13,207 nucleotides of DNA from SAR202 cluster bacterium (GTDB lineage: Bacteria > Chloroflexota > Dehalococcoidia > SAR202 > CAJWER01), in assembly GCA_030740335.1 (NCBI GenBank), contig JASLXL010000233.1, positions 1-13,207 on the forward strand, read 5' to 3'. The notes under the pieces were generated by a model. It did not search any database, was not told the DNA's origin, and saw nothing but the letters and a program-made list of their open reading frames with translations. Positions 1-7,857 of this stretch are shown piece by piece. The position numbers and the translations under genes are program-made. Numbering within the stretch: the first letter of the stretch is position 1; every line of letters starts with the position of its first letter.

Positions 1-1
1 T

Positions 2-1096
2 CTCGTCGAATACGAAGGATCCACAGCCAATAATATCGTATTTCCGGCAGAAGGCATCGGTGGTTTCGCCGTCAAAAACCCGTCCGTCCTGATCGACCAT
101 GCCGCGCCCTCCGACGAGCGCTATAAGATGGTTGCCAGGACAATAGGCGTAAAACCCACGACGATATGTGGTTTCGTCTCCTCGGACGGGTTTGTCTGGC
201 GATCAATCGAGACGAACCCAATCCTGACAGACGGGCCCTTCGATTCGCACAACATCGTCGTGAGAGACGACAACATTTCGCGATACGTCATGTATCTACG
301 AGGTACCGACAGGTCAACTAACGGCCCCTTCCAGGGTGGACTTAGAGCAATACGCCGGAGTGAGTCAAAGGACTTTCGGACCTGGTCACCTGCTGAATTG
401 GTGCTAACGGCTGACGAGGATGACCCCGCAGACTTTCATCTCTACACCAACGCCGCGGTAAAGTACCACCGTGCGGCCCAAGCATACCTGATGTTTCCGA
501 TGACACTGTACGATGAACGCCACTACCCTACAGCCCCGTTCCACGGCCTCTCGGATGTGATTTTCGCATCGAGCAGAGACGGTGTCTCATGGAAACGGCA
601 GTTCAGGGAGCCGTTCATCACGCCAGGATTGGACGAGCGCAATTGGTGCGACCGGAACCCCATGATGGGCGCGGGGATCGTGGAGACTGGACCTGACGAG
701 CTTTCAATGGTGTTCCAGGAGCTGCACAAGGCGGAGGAAAGTCGGTTCCGTAGGTGTACCCTGCGACTGGACGGATTCGTGTCTGCAAGCGCTCCCTATT
801 CCGGGTGGAGTGAGTTCATCACACCGCCGATGACCTTTGCAGGTTCCACCCTGGAGTTTAACTACTCCACTAGTGGTGGGGGCAGCATCTATATCGAGCT
901 CCAAGATGAGACCGGGACACCAGTCCCCGGATTCACTCTCGACGACTGCTCCGAGGTCTTTGGCGATCTCACCGCCGGGGATGTGGCCTGGAAAGGCGAC
1001 CCAGACATGGAAGCTCTCTCAGGCCGCCCGGCAAAGATGCGTGTCCGCATGCGAGACGCGGACCTCTACGCATTCCGCTTCCGCCACCCCAAATAG
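2..1096 (+). CDS. Glycosidase-like beta-propeller protein, 5'-partial
   Basis: The frame is open from the first bases of the window, well before the ATG at 128, so the gene starts upstream; 364 codons are visible. The protein has the repeated blade texture of sugar-active five-bladed propellers (GH32/43/68-like or sialidase-like): YKMVA followed by GFVSSDGFVW near residues 40-60, the blade phrase RDD..RYVMYLRG, then RRSESKDFRTWS, and SSRDGVSWKR followed by DERNWCDRNP. After about residue 260 a separate beta-sandwich follows with SGGGSIYIELQDETG, PGFTLDDC and a final RMRDADLYAFRF, a tail I associate with environmental glycosidase-like proteins. I cannot assign catalytic acids or a substrate, because the N-terminal blade that usually carries the nucleophile is outside the window. 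Hydrolysis or binding of a polysaccharide or sugar is the likely role. No terminator is evident after the stop. Confidence 0.75.
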   Translation, partial: LVEYEGSTANNIVFPAEGIGGFAVKNPSVLIDHAAPSDERYKMVARTIGVKPTTICGFVSSDGFVWRSIETNPILTDGPFDSHNIVVRDDNISRYVMYLRGTDRSTNGPFQGGLRAIRRSESKDFRTWSPAELVLTADEDDPADFHLYTNAAVKYHRAAQAYLMFPMTLYDERHYPTAPFHGLSDVIFASSRDGVSWKRQFREPFITPGLDERNWCDRNPMMGAGIVETGPDELSMVFQELHKAEESRFRRCTLRLDGFVSASAPYSGWSEFITPPMTFAGSTLEFNYSTSGGGSIYIELQDETGTPVPGFTLDDCSEVFGDLTAGDVAWKGDPDMEALSGRPAKMRVRMRDADLYAFRFRHPK

Positions 1097-1705
1097 GCGT
1101 CCCCGATAACGATTCGCGACCCTGGGATATGCACGTAATGTACGGTTCATGCACAGCTATGCCACCGGTGAATCCCCTGGTAGCACCCGTGAGGTATCCA
1201 TGCAACTATCGGCCTCCACCCATAGTTGGCGAGTGCCAGATCTCGCTTAATCTACAGAGCGCGAACAATCCTGGGTAAACTTCACATGGGTTGCACATAT
1301 TTGCCGATCACAATTCGTACTTATCCATGGCCCGCAAAGCCTCCTAGGGGAGTTGGTGCGTCCACGCAGGGTTAGCTTCAATGGGGTACGTCCGGCATTA
1401 TCATTTCGTGCATATTGTACGTACATAATGCGTACAATCGGACGCACAATTGCTGCGTTGCCTGGAGACGAGGAAGGTGTAAGTAGAGGTTCGCTGACGA
1501 CCATTGCAACACGTGACTGAAGAAATGACAGGCCACCCCAGTACCGATTTTGTCCGCATATCTCATACAAGCGCGTGGAGTGATCCGAATTGATGAAAAC
1601 ACCCTGATGCGCGGCGGCGGCTTCATGTTTTGGCCGAAATTACGCACGGTTTTTATATGATTGTGCACACACAGCGGGTAAGGCTTTTAGCGAACTATTT
1701 CCATA
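1097..1705. other. Gene-free intergenic stretch (609 bp)
   Basis: This stretch lies between the 3' ends of two converging genes. Short open frames exist on both strands, but none has a ribosome binding site, a recognisable motif or a family-like sequence. It looks less GC-rich than the flanking genes and contains overlapping palindromes around 1410-1438. Two converging 3' ends need no promoter, so 600 bp of spacer is unusual; it may be the relic of a lost gene or hold a small RNA. I see no terminator hairpin with a T-run for either gene. Confidence 0.5.
1410..1438. repeat. Overlapping palindromes, operator-like
   Basis: Two inverted repeats overlap here. The first, 1410-1431, is GCAT..TGTACGTACA..ATGC, a perfect 10-bp core palindrome with 4-bp matching outer arms. 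The second, 1414-1438, has 8-bp arms ATTGTACG and CGTACAAT separated by 9 bases. Both contain TTGTAC/TACAAT words resembling promoter elements, but the 12-base spacing is too short for a sigma-70 promoter. This kind of arrangement is seen at repressor sites such as those before antitoxin genes, but no such gene follows on either strand. Confidence 0.4.
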
Positions 1706-3385
1706 CTATATCCGCGCCATTTCTTTCTTCATCTGGTCCAGACCCATTGGTCCTAGGTTCAGCGCACGGGTATGAAATCGCTTCAGATCGAACCGGCCTC
1801 CGGCGCGAATTTTGGCCTCTGCCCTCGCATCTAGCCATGCCCGCTCCCCTACCTTGTAGCTGATGGCCTGCCCCGGTAACCCAAGATACCTGCTAATCTC
1901 ACTCGCCACAAACTCGGGAGGGAAGTGGCTCCGTTGTTGTATGAACTCCAATCCCAGCTCCGGAGTCCAAGTCTCTCCAGAGTGAAAGCTCTCGTCTGCA
2001 GGTATTGGAAGCTGTAGGTGCATCCCAATGTCGATGATCACGCGGACATCGCGCAATGCCTGGGCCCGCAACATGCCGAGATAGTAGTCGGGATTGTCCA
2101 GATAGCCTAGCTCAGCCATCAGGCGTTCTGCGTAAAGCGCCCAGCCCTCCCCGTGCCCGGACACCCAACCCATCAGCCTCTGGAAGCGCGACAAGTCCTT
2201 GGACAGGTACTTCGTAATGCCCTGCTGGAAATGATGTCCGGGAACGCCCTCATGGTATGCGATAGAGACCTCGCCCCATAAAGGGAAACGGGTCTTTCCG
2301 CCCGTGGGATACCATGTTCGCCCAGGTCTGCTGAAGTCTTCTGAGGGGGGCGTGTAGTACATGGCAAGTGCGCCGCCTGGGGGGGCTATCAATGCCTCAA
2401 CAGTCTTTACCTGTTCTGGAATGTCGAAGTGTGCGCCATCCATTTCTTCGATGGTCTTATCCTGGAGATCCTGCATCCACTGACGAAAGGGTTCGACACC
2501 GTCTACAGCACGTCCGGGGTCAGTCTCCAGAAGCTCTTTCGCCGCCTCGACACCTTTGCCTGGGAGTATCTTCTCGGCCGTCTTGTGCATCTCACGCTCG
2601 ACCCAACGTAACTCCTCCCAGCCCCAAGCATAGGTCTCCTGCAGGTCCAACTCACTGCCGCAGTAGACGCGTGCAGACCTACCGTACCGCTCTGCACCAA
2701 CCGCGTCGCGTTCGTCCGCAGCAGGCGCGTAGTCGTCGCGGAGGAACGCGGCAAGCTCCAAGTATGCCCGAGCGGCCACTTCCACGGCCTGCTCAAGGTT
2801 TTGTCTCAACGTTGCAGAGTCTGTTCCAGAATCCTCGTACTCGGAAAGTAGGCCGGCAAAAAACGAAGGCTGTCCCGCAGTGCCGCCTCCCCAAAGATCC
2901 GCCTGAACGGCGCATTCCACCGCCTGTCTGCGTGCCCCTGCCCTACCCTGCTGCAAACCTTCCTTGAGTGAGGTTTGGTAGCCAGACAGTCCCTTGGGGA
3001 CCAGCGCCATACGAGAGGCGATGTTGTGCCAATCCTCCTCGGTATTGGTGGGCATCAGGTCAAAGATCATTCGCAATTCTTGGACGGGGGAGCCCAGGAT
3101 GTTGAGATCCCGCAGGTGTTCACCGTCCTCGAATAACTCAAGGCTGGTTGTCAGGGCCTCTCGCATCGAGTCTGCGGCAACCCGATCGCGCTCACCTTCG
3201 ACTGGAGAGGCGTCGAGTTGGGTCAGGGTATCTCGATTGATTGAGGCGGTCTCGACAGCGCCTTCCGGCGTGAAGTCCGCCATCCCGCCGTCATGGCCCG
3301 GCAACCCGAGCGCGGTCGCCAATAGCGGGTTATGGGCCGCCATACGCTCCACGTAATTATCGGCGGCGTCGTATATCTGTGACAC
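1706..3385 (-). CDS. DUF885-family metallopeptidase-like protein
   Basis: A 559-residue protein of the DUF885 family (PF05960), whose members are predicted zinc carboxypeptidases. The diagnostic motif AYHEGVPGHHFQ is present at about residues 376-387 (His378, Glu379 and His384 as likely zinc ligands and catalytic Glu), followed about 30 residues later by GHGEGWALYAERLM with a further conserved Glu. A QLPIPADESFHSGETW segment and the C-terminal GLPGQAISYKVGERAW also fit the family; length is normal. An upstream ATG at 3412 would add nine residues, but it has no ribosome binding site. The GTG at 3385 has AGGAGG five bases upstream, and the protein then begins MSQIYDAADNY, so I choose GTG. No signal peptide is visible, so the protein is probably cytoplasmic. 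It is transcribed alone, 245 bp downstream of the aldo/keto reductase gene on the same strand. Confidence 0.88.
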   Translation of the reverse strand: MSQIYDAADNYVERMAAHNPLLATALGLPGHDGGMADFTPEGAVETASINRDTLTQLDASPVEGERDRVAADSMREALTTSLELFEDGEHLRDLNILGSPVQELRMIFDLMPTNTEEDWHNIASRMALVPKGLSGYQTSLKEGLQQGRAGARRQAVECAVQADLWGGGTAGQPSFFAGLLSEYEDSGTDSATLRQNLEQAVEVAARAYLELAAFLRDDYAPAADERDAVGAERYGRSARVYCGSELDLQETYAWGWEELRWVEREMHKTAEKILPGKGVEAAKELLETDPGRAVDGVEPFRQWMQDLQDKTIEEMDGAHFDIPEQVKTVEALIAPPGGALAMYYTPPSEDFSRPGRTWYPTGGKTRFPLWGEVSIAYHEGVPGHHFQQGITKYLSKDLSRFQRLMGWVSGHGEGWALYAERLMAELGYLDNPDYYLGMLRAQALRDVRVIIDIGMHLQLPIPADESFHSGETWTPELGLEFIQQRSHFPPEFVASEISRYLGLPGQAISYKVGERAWLDARAEAKIRAGGRFDLKRFHTRALNLGPMGLDQMKKEMARI

Positions 3386-3390
3386 CGTTG

Positions 3391-3396
3391 CCTCCT
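3391..3396 (-). promoter_or_regulatory. Ribosome binding site that sets a GTG start
   Basis: The minus strand reads AGGAGG, then five bases, then GTG at 3385. This decides the start of the DUF885 gene in favour of GTG over the ATG at 3412. Confidence 0.7.
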
Positions 3397-3429
3397 GGCA
3401 GGCCCATCCCATCCCCGAAGAGCAAGAAC

Positions 3430-3461
3430 AAAAAAGTGACTATGTGAGGGACACCCTCACA
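3430..3461 (-). terminator. Possible Rho-independent terminator after the aldo/keto reductase gene
   Basis: On the minus strand a perfect 7-bp stem (GTGAGGG, loop TGT, CCCTCAC) is followed, after an eight-base gap, by six T residues (A-run at 3430-3435 on the plus strand). It would end transcripts coming from the aldo/keto reductase gene before the DUF885 gene. The gap between stem and T-run is longer than usual, so this is a tentative call. Confidence 0.35.
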
Positions 3462-3545
3462 CTCCTGACCCTTCGACAGGCTCAGAACAGGCAACGGAGC
3501 TGAGCCCCTATGTACAGCCCCTGCTAAACCACCTGTGAATCGTTT

Positions 3546-3560
3546 TGAGGGACGCCTTCA
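3546..3560. repeat. Degenerate copy of the 3445-3459 hairpin
   Basis: TGAGGGACGCCTTCA here differs from TGAGGGACACCCTCA at 3445-3459 in two positions. The two lie about 100 bp apart in direct orientation and flank the CTTCGACAGGCTCAG word. They may be the edges of a small dispersed repeat element. Confidence 0.35.
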
Positions 3561-3630
3561 CTCTCCCAGTATTAGAGCTATTCCTATTCGAATGACCCTG
3601 CCATACCTGCATGAAAGGGGCTGCTCCACC

Positions 3631-4638
3631 TTAATCGACGTCGTCGCCCCAGGCCGACATTTCGGCTCGCAGATCCTCGTCCATTCCCATTTTATAGGCT
3701 TCAAGGGCGTTGTCGATGTGGGCAGGTTCACGTGCACCCACAAGAATTGTTGTAATCGCCGGATTGGATATCGTCCAGGCCATGGCCAGGCGTGTCATCG
3801 GCACACCCAGTTCAGCGGCCTTACTCCGCAGTCTGTCCACGATCCGAAAGTTGCGGTCGTTGAAGTAGATGTCGATGTGCTGCGGCATGATGTGAAAGCG
3901 AGTCCCCTTGGGCACATCGGCCCTGTTCGGTGTGTACTTTCCGGTAAAGAATCCGGCGCCCAGAGGGCTGAAGGGTGTAACGGACAGGCCCTCCTTGATG
4001 CACAAGGGCAACATGTCCTTTTCGTCGTTGCGCATACCCAGGTTGTATCCAGGCTGCGCAATCTCGAACCGAGGATACCCGTGGGTCCGGCTGATTTCTA
4101 GTGCCTCCCGAAGCTGGTCTCCGGAGTGTTGACTGCAACCGATTACCTCTGCTCGGCCCGCTGAAACCTCTTCCGCAAGAGCGCCCAACGTCTCGTCCAT
4201 CGGAGTTTCCGGGTAGGGTCTGTGCAGCTTGTAGATATCCACATGATCGGTGCCGAGACGCTCCAGGCTATCTCTAAGAGCCCGATGGACATTCTCGGCG
4301 GTACCACCAGTGTTGAATTTGGTCATAAGAGTGATATCGTTTCGGACTCCGGTCTTTTTCAGCCATCGACCGACGACCATCTCTGATGAGTGCATCTCTC
4401 CGGTCTTCTCACGCTCGTCGTCGATTCCCAGGCTATCCCGGCGAAGAGTGCGAGAGTTGCCTCCCCCATAGCCCTCGGCGGTGTCGAAGAAGTTGAGCCC
4501 CTTCTCGATAGCGTAGTCCATCACACGATAGGAGTCTTCTTCTCCTATTTCCCGACCAAACGTCACGCACCCCAGGGCCAGCACCGGAATGGTTCGGCCC
4601 GTCCGTCCCAGCGGCCTTCGTTCCAAGGTATCGGTCAT
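3631..4638 (-). CDS. Aldo/keto reductase
   Basis: A 335-residue NADPH-dependent oxidoreductase of the aldo/keto reductase superfamily with a complete (beta/alpha)8 barrel length. The N-terminus RRPLGRTGRTIPVLALGCVTFG is standard. The catalytic tetrad is visible as Asp52 and Tyr57 (FFDTAEGYGGG), Lys107 (LMTKF) and His139 (YKLHRP). The C-terminal cofactor region is represented by LAMAWTISNP...TTILVGAREPAHIDNALEA. The substrate cannot be inferred; it is closest in style to the AKR groups that reduce sugar-derived or quinone carbonyls. Two ATGs compete for the start. The one at 4650 has no proper ribosome binding site, while the one at 4638 has GGAG six bases upstream and gives MTDTLERRPLG, so I use 4638. 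It is divergent from the phosphatase gene at 4791 and shares its 150-bp control region. Confidence 0.92.
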   Translation of the reverse strand: MTDTLERRPLGRTGRTIPVLALGCVTFGREIGEEDSYRVMDYAIEKGLNFFDTAEGYGGGNSRTLRRDSLGIDDEREKTGEMHSSEMVVGRWLKKTGVRNDITLMTKFNTGGTAENVHRALRDSLERLGTDHVDIYKLHRPYPETPMDETLGALAEEVSAGRAEVIGCSQHSGDQLREALEISRTHGYPRFEIAQPGYNLGMRNDEKDMLPLCIKEGLSVTPFSPLGAGFFTGKYTPNRADVPKGTRFHIMPQHIDIYFNDRNFRIVDRLRSKAAELGVPMTRLAMAWTISNPAITTILVGAREPAHIDNALEAYKMGMDEDLRAEMSAWGDDVD

Positions 4639-4745
4639 GCCAGTCTCCATTCCATATAATTAACAACTTCCAGACAATCATCCAAAAGGGTATCCGAGAA
4701 GGGGCACCGCGTCTAGCGTGTGGGACGGCATCCAAACGCTCTTAT

Positions 4746-4753
4746 GCTACAAT
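4746..4753 (+). promoter_or_regulatory. Extended -10 promoter of the phosphatase gene
   Basis: TGCTACAAT (about 4745-4753) is a TGn extended -10 with TACAAT matching TATAAT in five of six positions. No good -35 is seen at the usual distance, as expected for an extended -10. Transcription would begin near 4760, giving a leader of about 30 bases that includes the AAGAGG ribosome binding site at 4778-4783. Confidence 0.5.
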
Positions 4754-4790
4754 CTCAGCCGCATCCAGACTCACGGAAAGAGGCATATTG

Positions 4791-5549
4791 ATGGCAGAAA
4801 ACATCACGCCCGGACGTCACCTCGGCCTGGAGAGGACGTACAACACGAGAGACATCGGTGGCTACCCTACCGAAGACGGCGGTACGACCCGCTGGAAGGT
4901 ATTCCTGCGCTCAGACAACATGCACGACCTATCAGCCGCCGATCAGGATGCCCTGATCGATTACGGCATCCGTACCGTTGTCGACCTGCGGACCACATGG
5001 GAGACGGAGGCGACCCCCAACGTATTCGCCAACTCGGATCGAGCACGGTACGTTTGGCACAACATCATAGGGGACGAGCGGACCGCAGACACCCAGGATG
5101 TCTTCACAGGCGTGCCTTCAGACAAGATCCAGCGCGCGTACACCTCGTGGCTCGACCACAGGCAGGACCAGGTAGGCGGGGTACTAAGTACACTGGCCGA
5201 ACCCGACACCGGCGCGGCCATCTACCATTGCGCTGGCGGCAAGGACCGCACGGGGGTCATCAGTGCACTGCTCCTGGACATAGCCGGCGTCTCCCGAGAG
5301 ACTATCGCGGAGGACTACGGGCTAACGGGCCGTTATCTGCATAAGCGTAACCTGGACAGCACGGAAGAGAACGGTGAACCGTCCCTGGCAACGTGGCAAC
5401 TGTACCAGGCCGAGTTCTGCCCTCCCGAGGGCATGATCAAGACTCTCCAGCACCTGGATGACAAATACGGAGGCGTGCTACCGTACCTTGAGACCATCGG
5501 CCTCGGCACAGCCCAAATCGGGGCGCTGCGAGACGCCTTAAAGAATTAG
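4791..5549 (+). CDS. Tyrosine/lipid phosphatase, MptpB-like (PF13350)
   Basis: A 252-residue cysteine-dependent phosphatase. The signature loop HCAGGKDRTG lies at residues 146-155, with Cys147 as nucleophile, Arg153 binding phosphate, and the extra Lys151/Asp152 typical of the MptpB-like group that accepts phosphotyrosine and phosphoinositides. The N-terminal YNTRDIGGYPT and the strand VVDLRTTWET also match that family, as does the C-terminal PYLETIGLGTAQIGALRDAL. No signal peptide is present. The ATG at 4791 is preceded by AAGAGG at seven bases; a TTG directly before it is out-competed. The gene stands alone, divergent from the aldo/keto reductase gene and converging on the membrane-protein gene with only 15 bp between stops. 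What it dephosphorylates cannot be told from the context. Confidence 0.9.
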   Translation: MAENITPGRHLGLERTYNTRDIGGYPTEDGGTTRWKVFLRSDNMHDLSAADQDALIDYGIRTVVDLRTTWETEATPNVFANSDRARYVWHNIIGDERTADTQDVFTGVPSDKIQRAYTSWLDHRQDQVGGVLSTLAEPDTGAAIYHCAGGKDRTGVISALLLDIAGVSRETIAEDYGLTGRYLHKRNLDSTEENGEPSLATWQLYQAEFCPPEGMIKTLQHLDDKYGGVLPYLETIGLGTAQIGALRDALKN

Positions 5550-5564
5550 GCTCCCTCCCGTGCC

Positions 5565-7088
5565 TTAGTCGACGATGGGCTGTGCGATGATCCAGAGGCT
5601 GCTGGCGGTGTATATCACCATCAGGACCAGCATTGGGTACTGGCCCCGCAACGCCCTCTTCCTATCCGGTACTTCTGCCACGGATATGACGTGGGCCACG
5701 AACACCGACACGATGTGGCCCAGAACGATGGCGCCCACCGACAGGTACCACACGAATTTCGCGTTGATCAAGGTCAGGTTCAGCCGGTAGTCAACGGTCC
5801 CCCATAGATCCCAGCCCTGCCCAAACGGGTCCGATGCCAGTGGTATGATGAACTGACCCTGGATGGCCAGCAGCGAGATGAAGTGGGCCATGTTGTACGC
5901 CAGGGCTATCGGCACGAGCGAGAACACGAAGGTCCGGGCCACCTCCTGAACAGACGCCGGCGTGCCGGAGAGTCGCCCGACTCCCCACGAAAAGCCCAAG
6001 TACACCACCAGGAAGGCCAGAGGCACCAACAGCAGTCCCAGCGTTTTGACAGCAGCCGTCGTGTTGCCTCCAAACATCGAAATTGGTGAGTAGACAAGGT
6101 TCTGGAAGTCTAGCCACAAAGGCGTCTCGGATAGTCCATCGAACGTGACTGTTGCCAGGGCCAGCACCACGAAGCCTGCGGTGGCAAGCGACACGCGCTT
6201 AGGAATAGTCAGGCCGACCCCATAGGGCCGCAGGTTCAACTCCCGGTCCACTCTCGCAGATCTCTCGAAGCAGGAGTAGCAGTCGACACACTCCTCGTCA
6301 AGACGGCAATCGGATTCGCAAGAACCGCACACGCGGCGATTCGCGACCCTCACTTCCGTGGGCGAAAATCGCGAAAAAAATCCGAATAGGACAGAAAATG
6401 CCTCGCCTCTCGCAAGCCACCTTTGTTTACCAAAGGCCGCCATCCCGACCCAGGTGACGATGGAGTAGAGCACAATCATCATGCCCAGGTTGAACGGCTT
6501 CGCGGCACTTGGGTAGGCGTTTTCCGCCCAGGCGAATGCGAGAAACGCCAGCAGTGCGGGCCACATGTCCCATCGAGACGGATATGTGAACATCGCCGAC
6601 TCTCTACCGCCCCCCAATAACCCATGAACCCAGTCGTAAACGATCGCCCAGGGGTTCAATAATCTCCACCAATTCCCCAGAAGGGCAGACACGTAGCCCA
6701 TCCCTACCCACCAGATAACCCATACGAAGGTCGGAGACAGGTTCTCGAGGGGCCGATCAGTGCCAAACAGCGCAGCGGCGACAACGAGTCCGAACAGGGC
6801 AACGGACGCGAGCCTGACAAGAAAATGCAGGATAGGACTCGCGATTAAGACGCCCAGTAAGGAGGTTCGCAGCAGGTTGTAGTGGGGATACCTCATGCCG
6901 CCAGACCCGCTACGGACAAAAAGACCAATCACCACGAAGGATAGGGCGACGGTGGCCGCCGCTCCGACAATAAAGAGGTCAAGGGGGACCGGCAAGTCGT
7001 ACCGTTCCCCGAAGCCGTGGGCGTAGGCCGTCCTTACGACCATGCCCACGAAAGCTATCGCCAACAGAACTGAGCTATATATTTTCAT
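5565..7088 (-). CDS. Polytopic membrane protein with Cys-rich cluster (fenitrothion-hydrolase-like)
   Basis: A 507-residue integral membrane protein with roughly ten to twelve hydrophobic spans and an N-terminal signal or anchor (SVLLAIAFVGMVV, then AYAHGFGERYDLPVP). The HGFGxRYDLPxPL start recalls proteins annotated as fenitrothion hydrolase in Actinobacteria and Chloroflexota; that name comes from a single enzyme and probably does not describe the family's job. Between two groups of spans, residues 254-273 hold six cysteines (254, 257, 261, 267, 270, 273) in a CxxC..C..CxxCxxC pattern, fit for a metal or Fe-S cluster. Histidines sit in hydrophobic segments (AYNMAHFISLL near 402, VLGHIVSVFVAHVIS near 458-466). 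It is the last gene of the four-gene operon, seven bases after the lipoprotein stop. A metal- or redox-linked membrane complex is my inference; transport, oxidoreductase or hydrolase activity all remain possible. Confidence 0.7.
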   Translation of the reverse strand: MKIYSSVLLAIAFVGMVVRTAYAHGFGERYDLPVPLDLFIVGAAATVALSFVVIGLFVRSGSGGMRYPHYNLLRTSLLGVLIASPILHFLVRLASVALFGLVVAAALFGTDRPLENLSPTFVWVIWWVGMGYVSALLGNWWRLLNPWAIVYDWVHGLLGGGRESAMFTYPSRWDMWPALLAFLAFAWAENAYPSAAKPFNLGMMIVLYSIVTWVGMAAFGKQRWLARGEAFSVLFGFFSRFSPTEVRVANRRVCGSCESDCRLDEECVDCYSCFERSARVDRELNLRPYGVGLTIPKRVSLATAGFVVLALATVTFDGLSETPLWLDFQNLVYSPISMFGGNTTAAVKTLGLLLVPLAFLVVYLGFSWGVGRLSGTPASVQEVARTFVFSLVPIALAYNMAHFISLLAIQGQFIIPLASDPFGQGWDLWGTVDYRLNLTLINAKFVWYLSVGAIVLGHIVSVFVAHVISVAEVPDRKRALRGQYPMLVLMVIYTASSLWIIAQPIVD

Positions 7089-7095
7089 GGCTGCC

Positions 7096-7842
7096 CTATC
7101 TCGGGTGGACCTCTAGGGAACCCAGCTGGATTTCATCTCCTTCTTCCTCGTCGTGATCGTCCTCCATCTCCTCCATCCCTTCGCCCGAGGCCGCGATCAT
7201 GCCGCTGATCACCATTGCTCGCGCATCGTCTACGTTCGTCCAGACTACTGTGGTGCCCAATCCCACCGACACTACAGAGGGCTCGAAGGAATCCGCACCC
7301 ATGTTGATGGAGACAATTGCCTTGGATGCATCGTCTCCATCAACCGTAATCGAACCTTTGACCTCGTGGTTCATGTGGTTGTGGAAGGGTATGACCATCC
7401 CTTCCTGATCTTCGGAGAATTCAAAACGGAAGCTTTCGTCTTTCGCCAGCAACCCCGACTTGAAGATGGCGCCATGATCCTTCTCATCCACGTGGTCGGC
7501 TCCATGTAGAGTCAACTTGAAGGACCCGGTCGCATCAGCTTCGAACACTACAGTAGTTTCCCCATCGGGGCCTACCTCAAACTCCTCGTCGTAGCCGTGG
7601 AGGTGGACCGATCCATGCTCATCAGATGCGACGCTAAGGGTCACCGTGTCGCCCTGATCGACCTTCATGACAGGCGGAACCAGGGTCAAGGCACCATGTT
7701 CAATGGACAGATCAAAGAGGCGGTCCTCAGGCTCCGAGGTACTGCAAGCAGCCAGGGCCATAGCGGAGACCGCCACCGCCATCAGCAAAATGGATATGAT
7801 TTTGGTTTGTTTGTGTTGGTTCAAGGGGTTCTCCAAATTCAT
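7096..7842 (-). CDS. Cupredoxin-like lipoprotein
   Basis: A 248-residue exported lipoprotein: basic N-terminus, hydrophobic stretch IISILLMAVAVSAMA and a lipobox ALAAC with Cys33 as the lipidated residue. Two cupredoxin-like beta-sandwiches follow. The first spans about 43-168 (PPVMKVDQGDTVTLSVASDE, HLHGYDEEFEV) and is His-rich (His76, 80, 82, 113, 117, 123, 154, 156, 159), ending with FHNHMNHEVKGSI. The second, about 175-215 (MGADSFEPSVVSVGLGTTVVWTN), lacks the His normally found after the WxNxD turn (here DDARAMVIS) and appears truncated before an acidic tail (EEMEDDHDEEEGDE). Copper binding by the first domain is plausible; the second looks non-metallated. Its ATG has a poor ribosome binding site; a TTG at 7824 with GGAG six bases upstream is an alternative start that keeps the signal peptide. 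It is the third gene of the operon, 15 bp after its neighbour. Confidence 0.78.
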   Translation of the reverse strand: MNLENPLNQHKQTKIISILLMAVAVSAMALAACSTSEPEDRLFDLSIEHGALTLVPPVMKVDQGDTVTLSVASDEHGSVHLHGYDEEFEVGPDGETTVVFEADATGSFKLTLHGADHVDEKDHGAIFKSGLLAKDESFRFEFSEDQEGMVIPFHNHMNHEVKGSITVDGDDASKAIVSINMGADSFEPSVVSVGLGTTVVWTNVDDARAMVISGMIAASGEGMEEMEDDHDEEEGDEIQLGSLEVHPR

Positions 7843-7857
7843 GAATGTTTCAAGGAA

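Larger units (their letters stand above)
3386..3630. other. Intergenic spacer with hairpins
   Basis: This spacer separates the stop of the aldo/keto reductase gene from the start of the DUF885 gene. It holds a perfect hairpin (3444-3460), a degenerate copy of it (3546-3560), the word CCCTTCGACAGGCTCAG (about 3469-3485), and an inverted repeat GGCTCAG (3479-3485) / CTGAGCC (3500-3506). The CTTCGACAGGCTCAG word is one I recall as a dispersed intergenic repeat in environmental bacterial genomes. No open frame of interest is present. Confidence 0.5.

Noticed and set aside
1247..1668. Two overlapping minus-strand open frames (107 and 96 codons) in the spacer
   Set aside because: No ribosome binding sites, no recognisable motif and unnatural composition; they look like chance frames.
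2368..2967. 199-codon plus-strand frame
   Set aside because: It lies entirely antisense to the DUF885 gene and has the Arg/Pro/Ser-rich composition of a shadow frame.
3386..3412. ATG start at 3412 for the DUF885 gene
   Set aside because: It has no ribosome binding site, while the in-frame GTG at 3385 has AGGAGG five bases upstream.
3535..4101. 188-codon plus-strand frame
   Set aside because: Antisense to the aldo/keto reductase gene, with no family-like sequence.
4718..5344. 208-codon plus-strand frame starting upstream of the phosphatase
   Set aside because: It overlaps the phosphatase in another frame; the phosphatase has the catalytic motif and the ribosome binding site.
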